64,000 bases of DNA from Sporolactobacillus pectinivorans (GCF_002802965.1 NZ_NXGA01000001.1:133461-197460), one strand, 5' to 3'; counted from the stretch's first letter, positions 26,782-35,833 are shown. Notes: generated by a model from the sequence alone, not told the origin. A program made the numbers and translations.

Positions 26782-28257
26782 TTAATCTGCAGCCTTGCTG
26801 CCTTCCGCATGAATTTTTTTCCCTTTGACAAAGAAAGTAAGCAGCAAGGTTAGCAGACAGAAGCAGACGGCCACAAAAAAAGTCGCGGTCATACCGTTCA
26901 AAGTTGCATTCACGGCTTTGGTCCCGTATTGTGCGGGGTCAAGCGACATCAGGCTCTTCTTGGGCATACCATGCTTGGTTACATTAGTCAGGACGCTAAT
27001 AAGAATGGCAGTCCCGATTGAGCCGGCGACGGTGCGGATTGTGTTGTTAACCGCCGTGCCATGACTCATCAAGCTGTTAGGCAGCGCGTTCATGCCTGCT
27101 GTAGTCATCGGCATCATGACCATAGATATACCGAGAAAGCGGATCGCGTATGTAATGACGATGCTCGCAATGCTGGTATGGATGGTTAAGAACATGAATG
27201 GAACCGTTCCCGCAGTCAAGATGAATATACCTGTTATGGCCAGTTTCCGTGCGCCAATCCGGTCAAAGATAATCCCGGTAACAGGGCTCATCAGCCCCAT
27301 CATAATCGCGCCGGGAAGAAGCATGAGTCCGGAATGAAAAGCACTTTCGCCGCGCACATTTTGAATATAAAGCGGAAGCACGAGCTCAGCGCCGATCATT
27401 GCCATCATGACAAAGCTGCTGATTGCGACGGACAAACTGAAAATCGGCGATTTAAATACTTTCAGTTCCAGCATCGGTTCTTTCATAGCAAGCTGCCGCC
27501 AGATAAACAGAGCAACAAAAATCACCCCAATAATCAACCAGGAAATGACCGTTACGCTCGCCCAGCCATCGTTTCCGACTTCGCTGAATCCGTAAAGCAA
27601 TCCGCCGAATCCAGCCGTTGACAAGACAATCGAAAGAAAATCAATGCTCGGATAAGTCAGAGGCACAACTTTTCTCATCGCTACAAAAGCGAGAATAATG
27701 ACAATCACTGTAATCGGAATAATCATGTAAAAGAGGACGCGCCAGTTATAGCTGTCAACAATCCAGCCGGAAAGCGTCGGCCCTATGGCCGGTGCGAAGG
27801 CTATGACCAGCCCCGCAAGCCCCATGGCTATCCCTCTTTTTTCCTTAGGGAATATCAGCAGGAAAATCGTCTGCATCAGTGGCATCATAATGCCTGCCCC
27901 CGCGGCCTGGACAATGCGCCCGGTGAGCAGGAGGGGAAAATTCGGAGCGATAGCAGCCATAACTGTGCCAATTAGAAAAATCACCATCGAGGCAATATAT
28001 AACGTCTTCGAGCTGATTTTGTTTATCATCAGGGCAGTGACCGGAATCATAATGCCGTTCATCAGCAAGAAAGCGGTGGTCAGCCACTGCCCGGTTGCCG
28101 CAGTAATATTAAAATCCTTCATAATGTCAGGAAGCGCGGTAGCAAGCAGTGTCTGATTCAATATGGTACAAAAAGCGCCAACCAGAAGCACAATAATCAG
28201 AAACGTCCGGTTATACGCTTTACCGTCGATATCAACGGGTTGCGTCGTTGCATTCAT
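26782..28257 (-). CDS. DHA2 family (14-TM) MFS multidrug exporter, LmrB-like
   Basis: In this 491-residue protein, helix 1 NRTFLIIVLLVGAFCTILNQ, motif A-like region and motif C (GLVIAFAPAIGPTLSGWIVD) define a proton-drug antiporter of the EmrB/QacA group with about 14 helices. It pairs with DUF4811 downstream. AAGGAG precedes the ATG. The substrate is unknown; relatives export lincosamides or peptides. Confidence 0.93.
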   Translation of the reverse strand: MNATTQPVDIDGKAYNRTFLIIVLLVGAFCTILNQTLLATALPDIMKDFNITAATGQWLTTAFLLMNGIMIPVTALMINKISSKTLYIASMVIFLIGTVMAAIAPNFPLLLTGRIVQAAGAGIMMPLMQTIFLLIFPKEKRGIAMGLAGLVIAFAPAIGPTLSGWIVDSYNWRVLFYMIIPITVIVIILAFVAMRKVVPLTYPSIDFLSIVLSTAGFGGLLYGFSEVGNDGWASVTVISWLIIGVIFVALFIWRQLAMKEPMLELKVFKSPIFSLSVAISSFVMMAMIGAELVLPLYIQNVRGESAFHSGLMLLPGAIMMGLMSPVTGIIFDRIGARKLAITGIFILTAGTVPFMFLTIHTSIASIVITYAIRFLGISMVMMPMTTAGMNALPNSLMSHGTAVNNTIRTVAGSIGTAILISVLTNVTKHGMPKKSLMSLDPAQYGTKAVNATLNGMTATFFVAVCFCLLTLLLTFFVKGKKIHAEGSKAAD

Positions 28258-28605
28258 TTACTAATCTCCTTCAAATAAAAATGATCTTACCTTTAAAAAA
28301 CTGCCAATTGAAAAACCTTTTCACACTGGCAATGGTTCATACTAAACCCGTTTTATGAACACATTATGAACGAAAAAAAGTATCGGTTCTGCCACTTGTC
28401 TGCTTATTGTATCCAACCTGTATGATTTTAAAGAAGACCTAGCTCAGGATAAATCTTAGTAGTGGGTGCGGTGATTTCGATGTTGCGCACAAGACCATGC
28501 GCATTTTTTGTCGAAGATCTATTGACTTATTTGCCTTAGGCGAAGACCTTTCCCTGTTCGGCCACTACAATCCGCCAAAGTTTTATTCATTATTAGTCTA
28601 AGAAA
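28258..28605. other. Gene-free interval with an orphan terminator-like hairpin
   Basis: TTGCGCA...TGCGCA followed by TTTTTT (28484-28509, plus strand) looks like a small terminator, yet no plus-strand gene precedes it. It could end a small RNA or be a relic. I see no coding potential on either strand. Confidence 0.4.
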
Positions 28606-29520
28606 TCAGTACGCAGCCTCAATTTCCTTAATTCTGTGATAAAGAAAGTCATTAACCGGGGTTTCGATTCCATGCTTCTTGCCCAGTGCAATAATCGTTC
28701 CCGCAAACAGTTCCACTTCCGTCTTCCGGTGCGCTTTTGTATCCTGGCGCATTGATGGCATGCCATCCGGATTGAGCTTTGCGTTAATCTCCAGCCAATG
28801 ATCGATTTCATCCTCAGTCAGCCGGACACCTTCTTTCTCCGCTACTTGCACAACTTCATGCATCGCAGCAATCATCGTGTCCCTTGGTTTTCCTGTCTTC
28901 TGCACCCCGCCGTAATTGGTTTCAAATACCGCAACAGACTGATTGACACCGGTATTGAGCATCAGTTTGCTCCACATATGATGCAGAATATCATCGGGAA
29001 TGTCATAAGGAATCTCTGCAGCATCAAAAAGATGGGCTAGTGCTTTCACTTTTTCACTTTCCCTGTTGCCCGCCTCCCCGATGCTTAGCCAGCCCATATT
29101 TTCATAAGTCAGCCGATTATCTTGTTTGACGGCATCCATTCCCTGAGCGATGCAATAAAGTACTTTATCCGTTCCAAAAGCTTCTCCGATTTTCTTTTCA
29201 CTGGAGATGCCATTAAGCAGAGAAATGATTATGGTGTGCTTACCCACCTGGTTTTTTGCACTTTCAATAGCACTCTCCAGGCCACCGTACTTTACTGAAA
29301 AAATGAGCAGATCTGCAGGTTCGCCAATCTGGTCTTTATCTGCATACTGAAAATCGCATTTTTCCCCATTGGCATAGACGCCCTCTGCCCGGTAGCGTTC
29401 AATACGCTTTTTATCGGCAACGATCTTCACGGACTCTTTACCGATCCGATCTGTCAGGTGTTTGCCATACATGATGCCCAGCGCACCCAGGCCAATAATT
29501 GAAACAGTTTGTATTTCCAT
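28606..29520 (-). CDS. 2-dehydropantoate 2-reductase (ApbA/PanE family)
   Basis: The 304-residue protein has GLGALGIMYGKHL (NADPH-binding GxGxxG at the N terminus) and ISLLNGISSEKKIGEAFGTD. The catalytic lysine lies in MWSKLMLNTGVNQSVAVF, all typical of KPR/PanE. It reduces ketopantoate to pantoate in the CoA pathway, but this family has several paralogs per genome and the substrate may be another 2-keto acid. AGGAGG precedes the ATG. No pan genes are adjacent. Confidence 0.9.
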   Translation of the reverse strand: MEIQTVSIIGLGALGIMYGKHLTDRIGKESVKIVADKKRIERYRAEGVYANGEKCDFQYADKDQIGEPADLLIFSVKYGGLESAIESAKNQVGKHTIIISLLNGISSEKKIGEAFGTDKVLYCIAQGMDAVKQDNRLTYENMGWLSIGEAGNRESEKVKALAHLFDAAEIPYDIPDDILHHMWSKLMLNTGVNQSVAVFETNYGGVQKTGKPRDTMIAAMHEVVQVAEKEGVRLTEDEIDHWLEINAKLNPDGMPSMRQDTKAHRKTEVELFAGTIIALGKKHGIETPVNDFLYHRIKEIEAAY

Positions 29521-29710
29521 GATGTCCTCCTAAAGTTGGTCTGTTCGCTTCAGCCAGCCCCGTCGAACCGAGCCGAATCAGCTCTATCTATCATACATCC
29601 CCGTAGAACATTACGCAGCAATCATGTTTCGTTCATTTTTTTATGATTCTTTTTCTTTTTTTTAAAATACGGCTTATTTTTAAGTTAGAATAGAAAAACA
29701 AAACATTTTG

Positions 29711-29731
29711 TGTTATATATAATATATAACA
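29711..29731. promoter_or_regulatory. 21-bp perfect palindrome, operator of the GntR-ABC operon
   Basis: TGTTATATAT and ATATATAACA flank a central A, a perfect dyad 25 bp before the gntR start. It overlaps the likely -10 region (TATATAAT-like). YtrA-type GntR repressors bind such dyads, so autoregulation is expected. Confidence 0.75.
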
Positions 29732-29755
29732 GTTAGAACAGAAGGATTTGATCAA

Positions 29756-30145
29756 ATGCTTCTATCGATCGATTTTGGATCAGATCAGCCGATTTACATG
29801 CAAATTCGTGATGGAATTGTCGCCGGCATCGCTTCAGGACAGCTTCAGGACGGGGATCCGCTTCCATCTGTGCGGACACTTGGTTCAGATATCGGCGTCA
29901 ATCTGCACACAGTCAACAAATCTTACAGATTGCTTCAGAGCGAAGGATTCATTGAAATCCAGCGCAGTCGGGGAACCTTCGTCAAGGCAGGAGATGCAGC
30001 AAAAAATGCGGCAAATTTTCTCCAGGAATCCGGGAACCTGATGCACGCCTTTGTATCGGAAGCTATCACAAGAAATGTCGATCGTGCGGTGATCCATCGG
30101 ATGATCGACCATATTTATGATGAACTGGAGGGGAAGAAATCATGA
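29756..30145 (+). CDS. GntR family regulator, YtrA type
   Basis: This is a 129-residue short GntR protein: QPIYMQIRDGIVAGIASGQL, then GDPLPSVRTLGSDIGVNLHT and VNKSYRLLQSEGFIEIQRSR make the winged helix. A short C-terminal helical tail replaces the usual ligand domain, as in YtrA. AGAAGG lies upstream of the ATG. It heads a five-gene operon, and its stop overlaps the next start (ATGA). It probably represses the transporter genes until a cell-envelope stress or ligand is sensed. Confidence 0.92.
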   Translation: MLLSIDFGSDQPIYMQIRDGIVAGIASGQLQDGDPLPSVRTLGSDIGVNLHTVNKSYRLLQSEGFIEIQRSRGTFVKAGDAAKNAANFLQESGNLMHAFVSEAITRNVDRAVIHRMIDHIYDELEGKKS

Positions 30146-31203
30146 GCACAAGCGCCATCGCTCCTCTAATCACCTACGTCATGATGGCTGGCCTTTTCAT
30201 TGCACAGCCTTGGTTTTCAAGAAGAAATATTGTGTTTGGCGTTGTATTTGCCGATGACAATATCTGGCGTTCCGACCATGCCAAAAAGATCCGTCGCCGT
30301 TATATTATAGAAACCTCGGTCGTTGCTTTTATTCTCATGGCCAGCCTGATTTTATTAAATGTGAACGATAAAGCCGTTCAAACGCTGGCTTTTAATACGT
30401 CGATCATTATCCTGATCATCGCTGAATGTTTGATTTTCATCGCTGCCAATCGCCGAACACAAGCGTTCAAACGAACCATGCGGCCGGATCCGAGCCTGAC
30501 ACCAAACAGCATCATTATTGAAACGAAAAAAAGCGACCGGGAAACGCTATTGCCGATTCGCTGGTTACTACTGCTTGTTTTGCTTTTTGTAGCGACAGTT
30601 GCTGTTGCCTATTTCGGTTATCCGTATATGCCAGCCAGCATTCCCACACATTTTGGCTTGAGCGGTCCTGATCAGTGGGGACGGAAATCATGGCAGGTCG
30701 TGCTGTCACCTGCTCTACTTCAAGCCGTACTGATTTTCGTAATTTTTTTCATTCGCCGGGCACCGGCCTCGGTCAGGGGAAATCCTAACGCGGCCCCGGA
30801 TTATGAGCGTTTTAGAAAATTAATGGGGGTTCTGATGATCACCTTTGGCCTGATTACGGAATTGATTTTCTTAATGACCGATATCAGTCTCATTATCCCC
30901 GTCCCCTCTGTCTGGTTTCTGGCCGCGTCCATCGCCGGAATCATAATGGAAATTATTACGGTTCTTACAATGATTTTTCTCTACATGCACTTAGCACGAG
31001 CCAAACACGTAGCGGGACCGATTCTTGATGATGATGCCCGATGGATCTGGGGTATGCTCTATTTCAACCCTTCCGATCCGTCTATCTTTGTAGAAAAGAG
31101 GGTTGGAATCGGCTATACGATCAACATGGCAAGGCCAAGTGCTTGGATTGTGATGATCGGAATCATCGTCATCATCATTGTCCTTTCAACGCATCAAAGG
31201 TAG
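30142..31203 (+). CDS. DUF1648 membrane protein
   Basis: The 353-residue protein has about seven to eight membrane helices. The central YFGYPYMPASIPTHFGLSGP segment followed by DQWGRKSW is the DUF1648 signature (P.HF...G..D.W), found in SdpI-like and transporter-linked proteins. It overlaps gntR by 4 bp and precedes the PLDc_N and ABC genes, so it probably works with the transporter. The exact role is unknown. Confidence 0.82.
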   Translation: MSTSAIAPLITYVMMAGLFIAQPWFSRRNIVFGVVFADDNIWRSDHAKKIRRRYIIETSVVAFILMASLILLNVNDKAVQTLAFNTSIIILIIAECLIFIAANRRTQAFKRTMRPDPSLTPNSIIIETKKSDRETLLPIRWLLLLVLLFVATVAVAYFGYPYMPASIPTHFGLSGPDQWGRKSWQVVLSPALLQAVLIFVIFFIRRAPASVRGNPNAAPDYERFRKLMGVLMITFGLITELIFLMTDISLIIPVPSVWFLAASIAGIIMEIITVLTMIFLYMHLARAKHVAGPILDDDARWIWGMLYFNPSDPSIFVEKRVGIGYTINMARPSAWIVMIGIIVIIIVLSTHQR

Positions 31204-31248
31204 ATATCATTTATTCGCAGTACCAAAATTCGAAGTGAGGTGCACGTC

Positions 31249-31449
31249 ATGACTCAGATTTCAAATTTGTTGCCTCTTCTGATCCCGATCATCGTCCTGG
31301 AGCTTATCCTAATTATTGCTGCATTAATTCACATCTTCCGTCATAAAACGTACCGGTTTGGCAACCGGCTGCTCTGGGTAATCATCGTCCTCTGTTTCCA
31401 ACTGATCGGGCCTATCGTCTATTTTATTTTCGGCAGGGGTGACGACTGA
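31249..31449 (+). CDS. Small PLDc_N-type membrane protein (YxlE-like)
   Basis: From ATG 31249 (GAGGTG 8 bp upstream) the gene gives 66 residues with two helices. It ends LWVIIVLCFQLIGPIVYFIF followed by GRGDD, the hallmark of PLDc_N/YxlE proteins. In B. subtilis yxlE precedes the ABC genes yxlF and yxlG, the same order as here. Its stop overlaps the next start by one base. Confidence 0.85.
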   Translation: MTQISNLLPLLIPIIVLELILIIAALIHIFRHKTYRFGNRLLWVIIVLCFQLIGPIVYFIFGRGDD

Positions 31450-32366
31450 TGGATATTTTGCGGACAGAGCATCTCAGAAAAGATTTTGGCCGGCAGCATG
31501 TACTGACTGATTTAAACTTTTCTGTTGCCGAGCATTCTATCTTTGGTCTGATCGGGAAAAACGGATCAGGAAAAACAACTACCATGAAAGCGATTCTCGG
31601 TTTGATCAAACCGACCGGTGGATCCATTTACGTCTGCGGAGAAAAAGTCGCTTACGGAGATACCCCAACGAATAAACATATCGGCTATCTTCCGGACGTG
31701 CCCGAATTTTACAGCTACATGACAGCCAGAGAGTATTTGAAACTGTGTGGGGAGATTACAGGTATGCGTCGGTCAGAAATTCAAAAAAAGACAAACGAAC
31801 TGCTTCCGCTTTGTGGTCTTGACGGGGTCAATCGGAAAATTCATTCTTTTTCCAGAGGGATGAAGCAGCGGCTGGGGATCGCACAGGCATTGCTGAATGA
31901 ACCGGACCTTTTGATCTGCGATGAAGTGACTTCCGCGCTTGACCCCGTCGGCAGGAAAGAAATTCTCGATCTTCTCTCCGCCGCCGGGAAGCGGGCAACC
32001 GTGATTTTCTCCACGCACATTCTGTCGGATGTGGAAAGGATCTGCGATCAGATTGGCGTGCTGAACAACGGACAGCTCGTGCTGCAGGGACCATTGGCTG
32101 AAATTAAGCAGAATTACCGTCAGGAAGCACTGCAGATTGAAACGATGACTCAGGATCAGGCTTCACTGCTTGTCTCTCGCCTAGAATCTATCCCACATAT
32201 TGGAAATGCAGAGAGGTCCGGGCAGACAGTCACAGTAAAACTGAGCCAGTATGAAGAAAACAGTTTGAAAATTATCCAGCTTCTTGCCAGCGAGGGTATT
32301 CCGATTATGAAGTATGAACGGCTTGAGCCGACGCTGGAAAATGTTTTTCTGGATGTGATCAAATGA
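31449..32366 (+). CDS. ABC transporter ATP-binding protein (YxlF-like)
   Basis: The 305-residue ATPase has Walker A GKNGSGKTT (about 37-45), signature FSRGMKQRLGIAQALL, Walker B LLICDEVTSALDP and a switch His (STHILSDVERI). A C-terminal domain of about 85 residues is typical of BcrA/YxlF ATPases. It overlaps the permease gene by 4 bp. Together they form an ABC-2 exporter, probably for a peptide or lipid-like compound. Confidence 0.93.
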   Translation: MDILRTEHLRKDFGRQHVLTDLNFSVAEHSIFGLIGKNGSGKTTTMKAILGLIKPTGGSIYVCGEKVAYGDTPTNKHIGYLPDVPEFYSYMTAREYLKLCGEITGMRRSEIQKKTNELLPLCGLDGVNRKIHSFSRGMKQRLGIAQALLNEPDLLICDEVTSALDPVGRKEILDLLSAAGKRATVIFSTHILSDVERICDQIGVLNNGQLVLQGPLAEIKQNYRQEALQIETMTQDQASLLVSRLESIPHIGNAERSGQTVTVKLSQYEENSLKIIQLLASEGIPIMKYERLEPTLENVFLDVIK

Positions 32367-33127
32367 GCGGATTCACTGCATTCTTCAAAAAAGAAATGAT
32401 CGAATATGTTCGCGGTTACAAAGCACTGATTCTCTTCTGCATCTTTGTTATTTTCGGCATGATGAGCCCTCTTTTGGCCAAGATGATGCCGGATATTCTC
32501 GCCCATACTGCGGTTAACGGAATAACGTTGACCATTCCAAAACCAACGTTTACTGATTCCTTCAGTCAGTTTTTTAAAAATTTTTCGCAGATGGGCATGG
32601 TTGTGCTGCTGCTCGTATTTGGCGGCTTGCTTTCACAGGATCTGTCCAGAGGCACTCTGATTATCCTGCTGTCCAAGGGCCTATCCCGCCATGCCGTCAT
32701 TCTGGCCAAATATGCCGCGGCCCTGGTCTTGTGGACGGTAAGTTACGTTCTTGCTGCATTGATCCAGTGGGGCTATACAGTGTATCTGTTTAATCGACTG
32801 TCCGCTCCGCATTTGTTTTTCTCACTCTTTTGTCTTTGGTTGTTTGGCGCTTTTCTTCTCGCGGTTCTTTTGATGTCCAGTTCGATCGTCGGCGGGGCAT
32901 ACGGCGGGCTGATCCTCACTGCTGCCGGACTGGGAGTGCTTATTCTCTGCCAGCTCATCCCAAATATGGACCGGTTCAGTCCGCTCACGCTTGCATTAGG
33001 TAATGCCGGCTTCATGACTGGGGCCGCAAACTTTGACCATGCCGAAACATCGGTCTGGATTGCGATTGCCCTGATCCTTCTATCGCTTGTCGTCACCTTG
33101 ACCGTTTTTAAGAAGAAAAGTTTATGA
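32363..33127 (+). CDS. ABC-2 type permease (YxlG-like)
   Basis: The 254-residue protein has six predicted membrane helices: a first after YVRGYKALILFCIFVIFGMM, then five between residues 70 and 250. The typical LSQDLSRGTLIILLSKGLSR cytoplasmic loop contacts the ATPase. It is the last gene of the gntR operon. No terminator is obvious before the fluoride unit. Confidence 0.9.
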   Translation: MSGFTAFFKKEMIEYVRGYKALILFCIFVIFGMMSPLLAKMMPDILAHTAVNGITLTIPKPTFTDSFSQFFKNFSQMGMVVLLLVFGGLLSQDLSRGTLIILLSKGLSRHAVILAKYAAALVLWTVSYVLAALIQWGYTVYLFNRLSAPHLFFSLFCLWLFGAFLLAVLLMSSSIVGGAYGGLILTAAGLGVLILCQLIPNMDRFSPLTLALGNAGFMTGAANFDHAETSVWIAIALILLSLVVTLTVFKKKSL

Positions 33128-33179
33128 GCCTGTTTCCGGACTAACCATCCGCTTACCGTTGGAGATTAACAATGCATGA

Positions 33180-33208
33180 TTGCACGGGCTTTCAAAATGT
33201 GATATTTT
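33180..33208 (+). promoter_or_regulatory. Promoter of the fluoride-export operon
   Basis: TTGCAC (33180-33185), a 17-bp spacer and TATTTT (33203-33208) lie just upstream of the riboswitch. Confidence 0.55.
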
Positions 33209-33224
33209 AGGAATATCGATTTTT

Positions 33225-33305
33225 ACAGGCGATGACGTTCGCCATTAAATGCTGCTTTGATTCAGTTGATAACGTCTGCTCTGGGACCTTTTGTAAAGGT
33301 TTTTT
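33225..33305 (+). ncRNA. Fluoride riboswitch (crcB motif) with terminator
   Basis: The aptamer core is visible as AGGCGATGACGTTCGCC, then ATTAAATGCTGC, and TGATAACGTCTGC closing the pseudoknot region, as in the crcB motif. The expression platform is a terminator, ACCTTT-TGT-AAAGGT plus TTTTTT (33286-33305), ending 40 bp before the first fluC start. Fluoride binding should prevent termination and switch on the exporters. Confidence 0.92.
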
Positions 33306-33345
33306 AGGGCAGGCGTTTTAATTTTAATTAAGGGGGAAACTTATT

Positions 33346-33741
33346 TTGTATTATGTCCTGCTGATCCTGTTCGGCGTCCTGGGTGCCCTGGCAAGATATG
33401 CTTTGGAATCGCTGATCCATACGTCGTCTTTTCCACTTGCCACACTCATCATTAACATTGTTGGCTGTTTCCTGCTTGCCTTCGTGATTCAGTTTCTCAT
33501 CTGGCTTCCCTGGTTGTCATCCAGAATGGTCTCAGCGATCGGGACCGGCTTTGTCGGTTCTTTTACGACTTTTTCAACATTTGCCCTAGAATCTTCCCAG
33601 CTGATCCAAAAAAATCTTCCCATTGCAATCGGTTATATTCTAGCCAGTCTGATTGGTGGATTATTGGCCTGCCTTTTAGGCTACTGGACAAGCAAAACCC
33701 TTTTAATCCACAAAAGAAGGTGGCTGCGAAATGCTGATTAA
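33346..33741 (+). CDS. crcB: Fluoride channel FluC/CrcB, subunit 1
   Basis: The 131-residue protein with four membrane helices starts at TTG 33346 (AAGGGGG upstream). LARYALES, the NIVGCFLLAF helix and GSFTTFSTFALES (central Phe and Thr of the pore) identify the Fluc family. It exports fluoride as a dual-topology dimer. It overlaps the second copy by 11 bp, so the pair is probably a heterodimer with opposite membrane orientations. Confidence 0.95.
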   Translation: MYYVLLILFGVLGALARYALESLIHTSSFPLATLIINIVGCFLLAFVIQFLIWLPWLSSRMVSAIGTGFVGSFTTFSTFALESSQLIQKNLPIAIGYILASLIGGLLACLLGYWTSKTLLIHKRRWLRNAD

Positions 33742-34090
33742 CTGTTTGATGGTATCCATCGGTGCCGTATTTGGTGTGCTTGGCCGAATATTTGTGACCC
33801 GCTGGATAAGTAGAAAATGGGCACACGATTTTCCAATGGGAACGTTTTTGATCAATATCGGAGGTTGTTTTGCTCTTGGAATTGTGTCTGCTCTTCATTT
33901 TGGCACATGGCTCTCGCTCCTTCTAATGACCGGTTTTTTAGGGACTTTTACAACGTTCTCAACATTTAACGTGGAAAATATTGAATTGATGCGGCGTGGA
34001 AAATATACGACATTGATCAGCTATGCTGGTGGTTCTTACCTCTTTGGTATTCTGGCAGTATTCGCGGGACTCATTTTAGGCAGCATGTGA
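33731..34090 (+). CDS. crcB: Fluoride channel FluC/CrcB, subunit 2
   Basis: The 119-residue Fluc protein has GVLGRIFVTRWIS at the N terminus, INIGGCFALGIVSAL, and the pore motif GTFTTFSTFNVEN. Its start lies inside the end of the first fluC gene with AAGGTGGC upstream, so translation is likely coupled. In heterodimeric Fluc systems the two subunits have fixed opposite topologies. Confidence 0.95.
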   Translation: MLINCLMVSIGAVFGVLGRIFVTRWISRKWAHDFPMGTFLINIGGCFALGIVSALHFGTWLSLLLMTGFLGTFTTFSTFNVENIELMRRGKYTTLISYAGGSYLFGILAVFAGLILGSM

Positions 34091-34126
34091 TCAGCGAATT
34101 GGATAAAAAGTTAATTATGACCGGAA

Positions 34127-34318
34127 GTGACCTATGTAGCAAGCCAGTGGCAAATGCGTTATAACCAAAGACTTGGTCCACGCTTTGTACACGTTTTGTT
34201 TCCTTTGCGTCAAAAGGGATCATCCCAATGGTCTTACGCCTGGATTCCGGTTGTGGCACCTATTATTGCCAGCGTATTAGCTGTCTTGCTCTATAAAACT
34301 GTTTTCTTTGACATTTAA
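34127..34318 (+). pseudogene. Remnant of a glycerol facilitator (GlpF/aquaporin) C terminus
   Basis: The last 50 codons read RLGPRFVHVLFPLRQKGSSQ / WSYAWIPVVAPIIASVLAVL, the end of a GlpF-type channel after the second NPA region. The NPAxD box just upstream is scrambled and nothing of the earlier helices remains. No ribosome site fits the ATG at 34127. Confidence 0.6.
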
Positions 34319-34476
34319 TGATCTATTTGGAGTCCTTCTATTGAAAATCTTTGCGAATAAGAACAAGCGGAGCTGGTTATCCCCTTCCTGAGCATCTGGC
34401 TGAATCTTTTTTCATACGGAAGAACGGCCTTGTGATAAGAACATGAAAAATATGGAGATGGCTCAATAAATAAATT

Positions 34477-34520
34477 GAAGCCCTTCAAATCCCAATTTTT
34501 GAGTTGGTTTGAAGGGCTTC
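34477..34520. repeat. Long perfect hairpin between the GlpF relic and the LysR gene
   Basis: GAAGCCCTTCAAA and TTTGAAGGGCTTC form a 13-bp perfect stem, extended inward by CCAA/TTGG. There is no U-run on either side, so it is not a standard terminator. It may be an end of a lost mobile element or an RNA-stabilising hairpin. The remaining 34319-34742 has only a short ORF with one hydrophobic stretch (GLVYVLLYESARPTALEWL), which I cannot assign. Confidence 0.5.
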
Positions 34521-34742
34521 TAATTTGATTATCCATAGCGACAGCCGGCATGATGATTGTCTTTGAAACGATTTTTGGCCTCGTTTATGTTTTACTCTAT
34601 GAATCCGCTCGTCCGACTGCGTTAGAATGGCTGAAGGTGTTATTTTTGGGCATCCGAAAAACACAGACCGCTCACAGCTTTCAGAAACCAGCAAGAAAGC
34701 GTCAAGGAGCAACGGCTGATAAAGTTATTTTGCGATGCCTTC

Positions 34743-35633
34743 TTAATATTCTTTTTCCTGCCAGCCTTTCGCCTGTTCCAGAACAAGGTTCATGAATGCC
34801 CGGACAGAAGGGGACAGCCATTTATTCTTATGATAAACCATCTGCGTGACGACCTGATCTTCATCGGTGGTTATGCAAACGAGTTTATTCTCCCCCCATT
34901 CCGCTCTGACCGCAACAAGCGGCAAAAATGAGAACCCCAACCCGCACATGATACACTGTTTGATCGCTTCAATGCTCCAAAATTCGAGCGTGTTTCCGGG
35001 CACGTATCCGCTGCTATGAAGCAGTTTGTCGAACAGCGCCCGGTAAGCACACCCCTGTTCCGTATAAAGAATTGTTCCCCCTGCAGAAAGCAGATCGTTT
35101 TTTGATGTGGTATGAGCATTTTCAGGAAAAACGAGCACCATTCTCTCCGTTATTAATGGCTCCGCCCGGAGATCATCTTCAGTAAGCATTCTGTCCATCA
35201 GAAAAGCGAGATCCGTTTCACCCTGCTTAAGTTCTTTAAATAAATCACTGCTTATTAAAGGCTTCAGGATAATCCGGACTTTAGGATATTGCTTTTTAAA
35301 TGCCTTAATAATCGGAGGGAGACGATAGGTCGTCAATGATTCGGACGCACCAATAACAATCTCACCTGCCATTTTTTCTTCATCCGACGGCAGTTGGAGC
35401 GCTTTGTCCATCAGTGCAACGATTTCGTTTGCATAGGGCAGTAGATGTTTCCCGGTTTCGGTCAGGATCATCCTTTTCCCTAAACGATTAAACAGAGGCT
35501 GTCCCAATTCCTGCTCAATCGCCCGAACATGTCCAGTCACGGTGGGCTGAGCATAGCCCAGATGCTCCGCTGCCTTCATGAACCCACCGACATCCACAAT
35601 CGTTTTAAAGGTTTTCAGATGGCGTATGTCCAA
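34743..35633 (-). CDS. LysR family transcriptional regulator
   Basis: TTG 35633 with AAGGGAG 8 bp upstream gives 296 residues. LDIRHLKTFKTIVDVGGFMK and AAEHLGYAQPTVTGHVRAIE form the winged HTH, followed by the usual periplasmic-binding-like effector domain (EIVIGASESLTTYRLPPIIK). It is divergent from the EamA transporter gene, whose promoter lies in the 200-bp gap, so it probably controls that gene. Confidence 0.93.
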   Translation of the reverse strand: MDIRHLKTFKTIVDVGGFMKAAEHLGYAQPTVTGHVRAIEQELGQPLFNRLGKRMILTETGKHLLPYANEIVALMDKALQLPSDEEKMAGEIVIGASESLTTYRLPPIIKAFKKQYPKVRIILKPLISSDLFKELKQGETDLAFLMDRMLTEDDLRAEPLITERMVLVFPENAHTTSKNDLLSAGGTILYTEQGCAYRALFDKLLHSSGYVPGNTLEFWSIEAIKQCIMCGLGFSFLPLVAVRAEWGENKLVCITTDEDQVVTQMVYHKNKWLSPSVRAFMNLVLEQAKGWQEKEY

Positions 35634-35709
35634 AGGAATCTCTCCCTTTTGCAATTGATATTTCTATTAAACATCAATTTTTACGATGAATCAATTCACA
35701 AACATCTAT

Positions 35710-35738
35710 TTTACTGATGATAAATAACTGCCTATAAT
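35710..35738 (+). promoter_or_regulatory. Promoter of the EamA transporter gene
   Basis: TTTACT (35710-35715), a 17-bp spacer and TATAAT (35733-35738). The AT-rich sequence upstream includes imperfect T-N11-A repeats suited to LysR binding. Confidence 0.65.
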
Positions 35739-35833
35739 GAGGACATGGAACAACAAACTCTTTAAGCATTAAACTATTGCCAGTCCGTCCATCTGTCAGA
35801 TCGGATGAATAGCTGAAGGGAGATCAGCGGATC

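Noticed and set aside
26824..28156. Several plus-strand ORFs of 80-123 codons inside the LmrB-type gene
   Set aside because: They are antisense shadows of a highly hydrophobic coding sequence with no ribosome sites of their own.
34550..34795. 81-codon ORF with one hydrophobic segment
   Set aside because: No ribosome site, overlaps the end of the LysR gene, and the second half is unlike a protein. Possibly a relic but unassignable.
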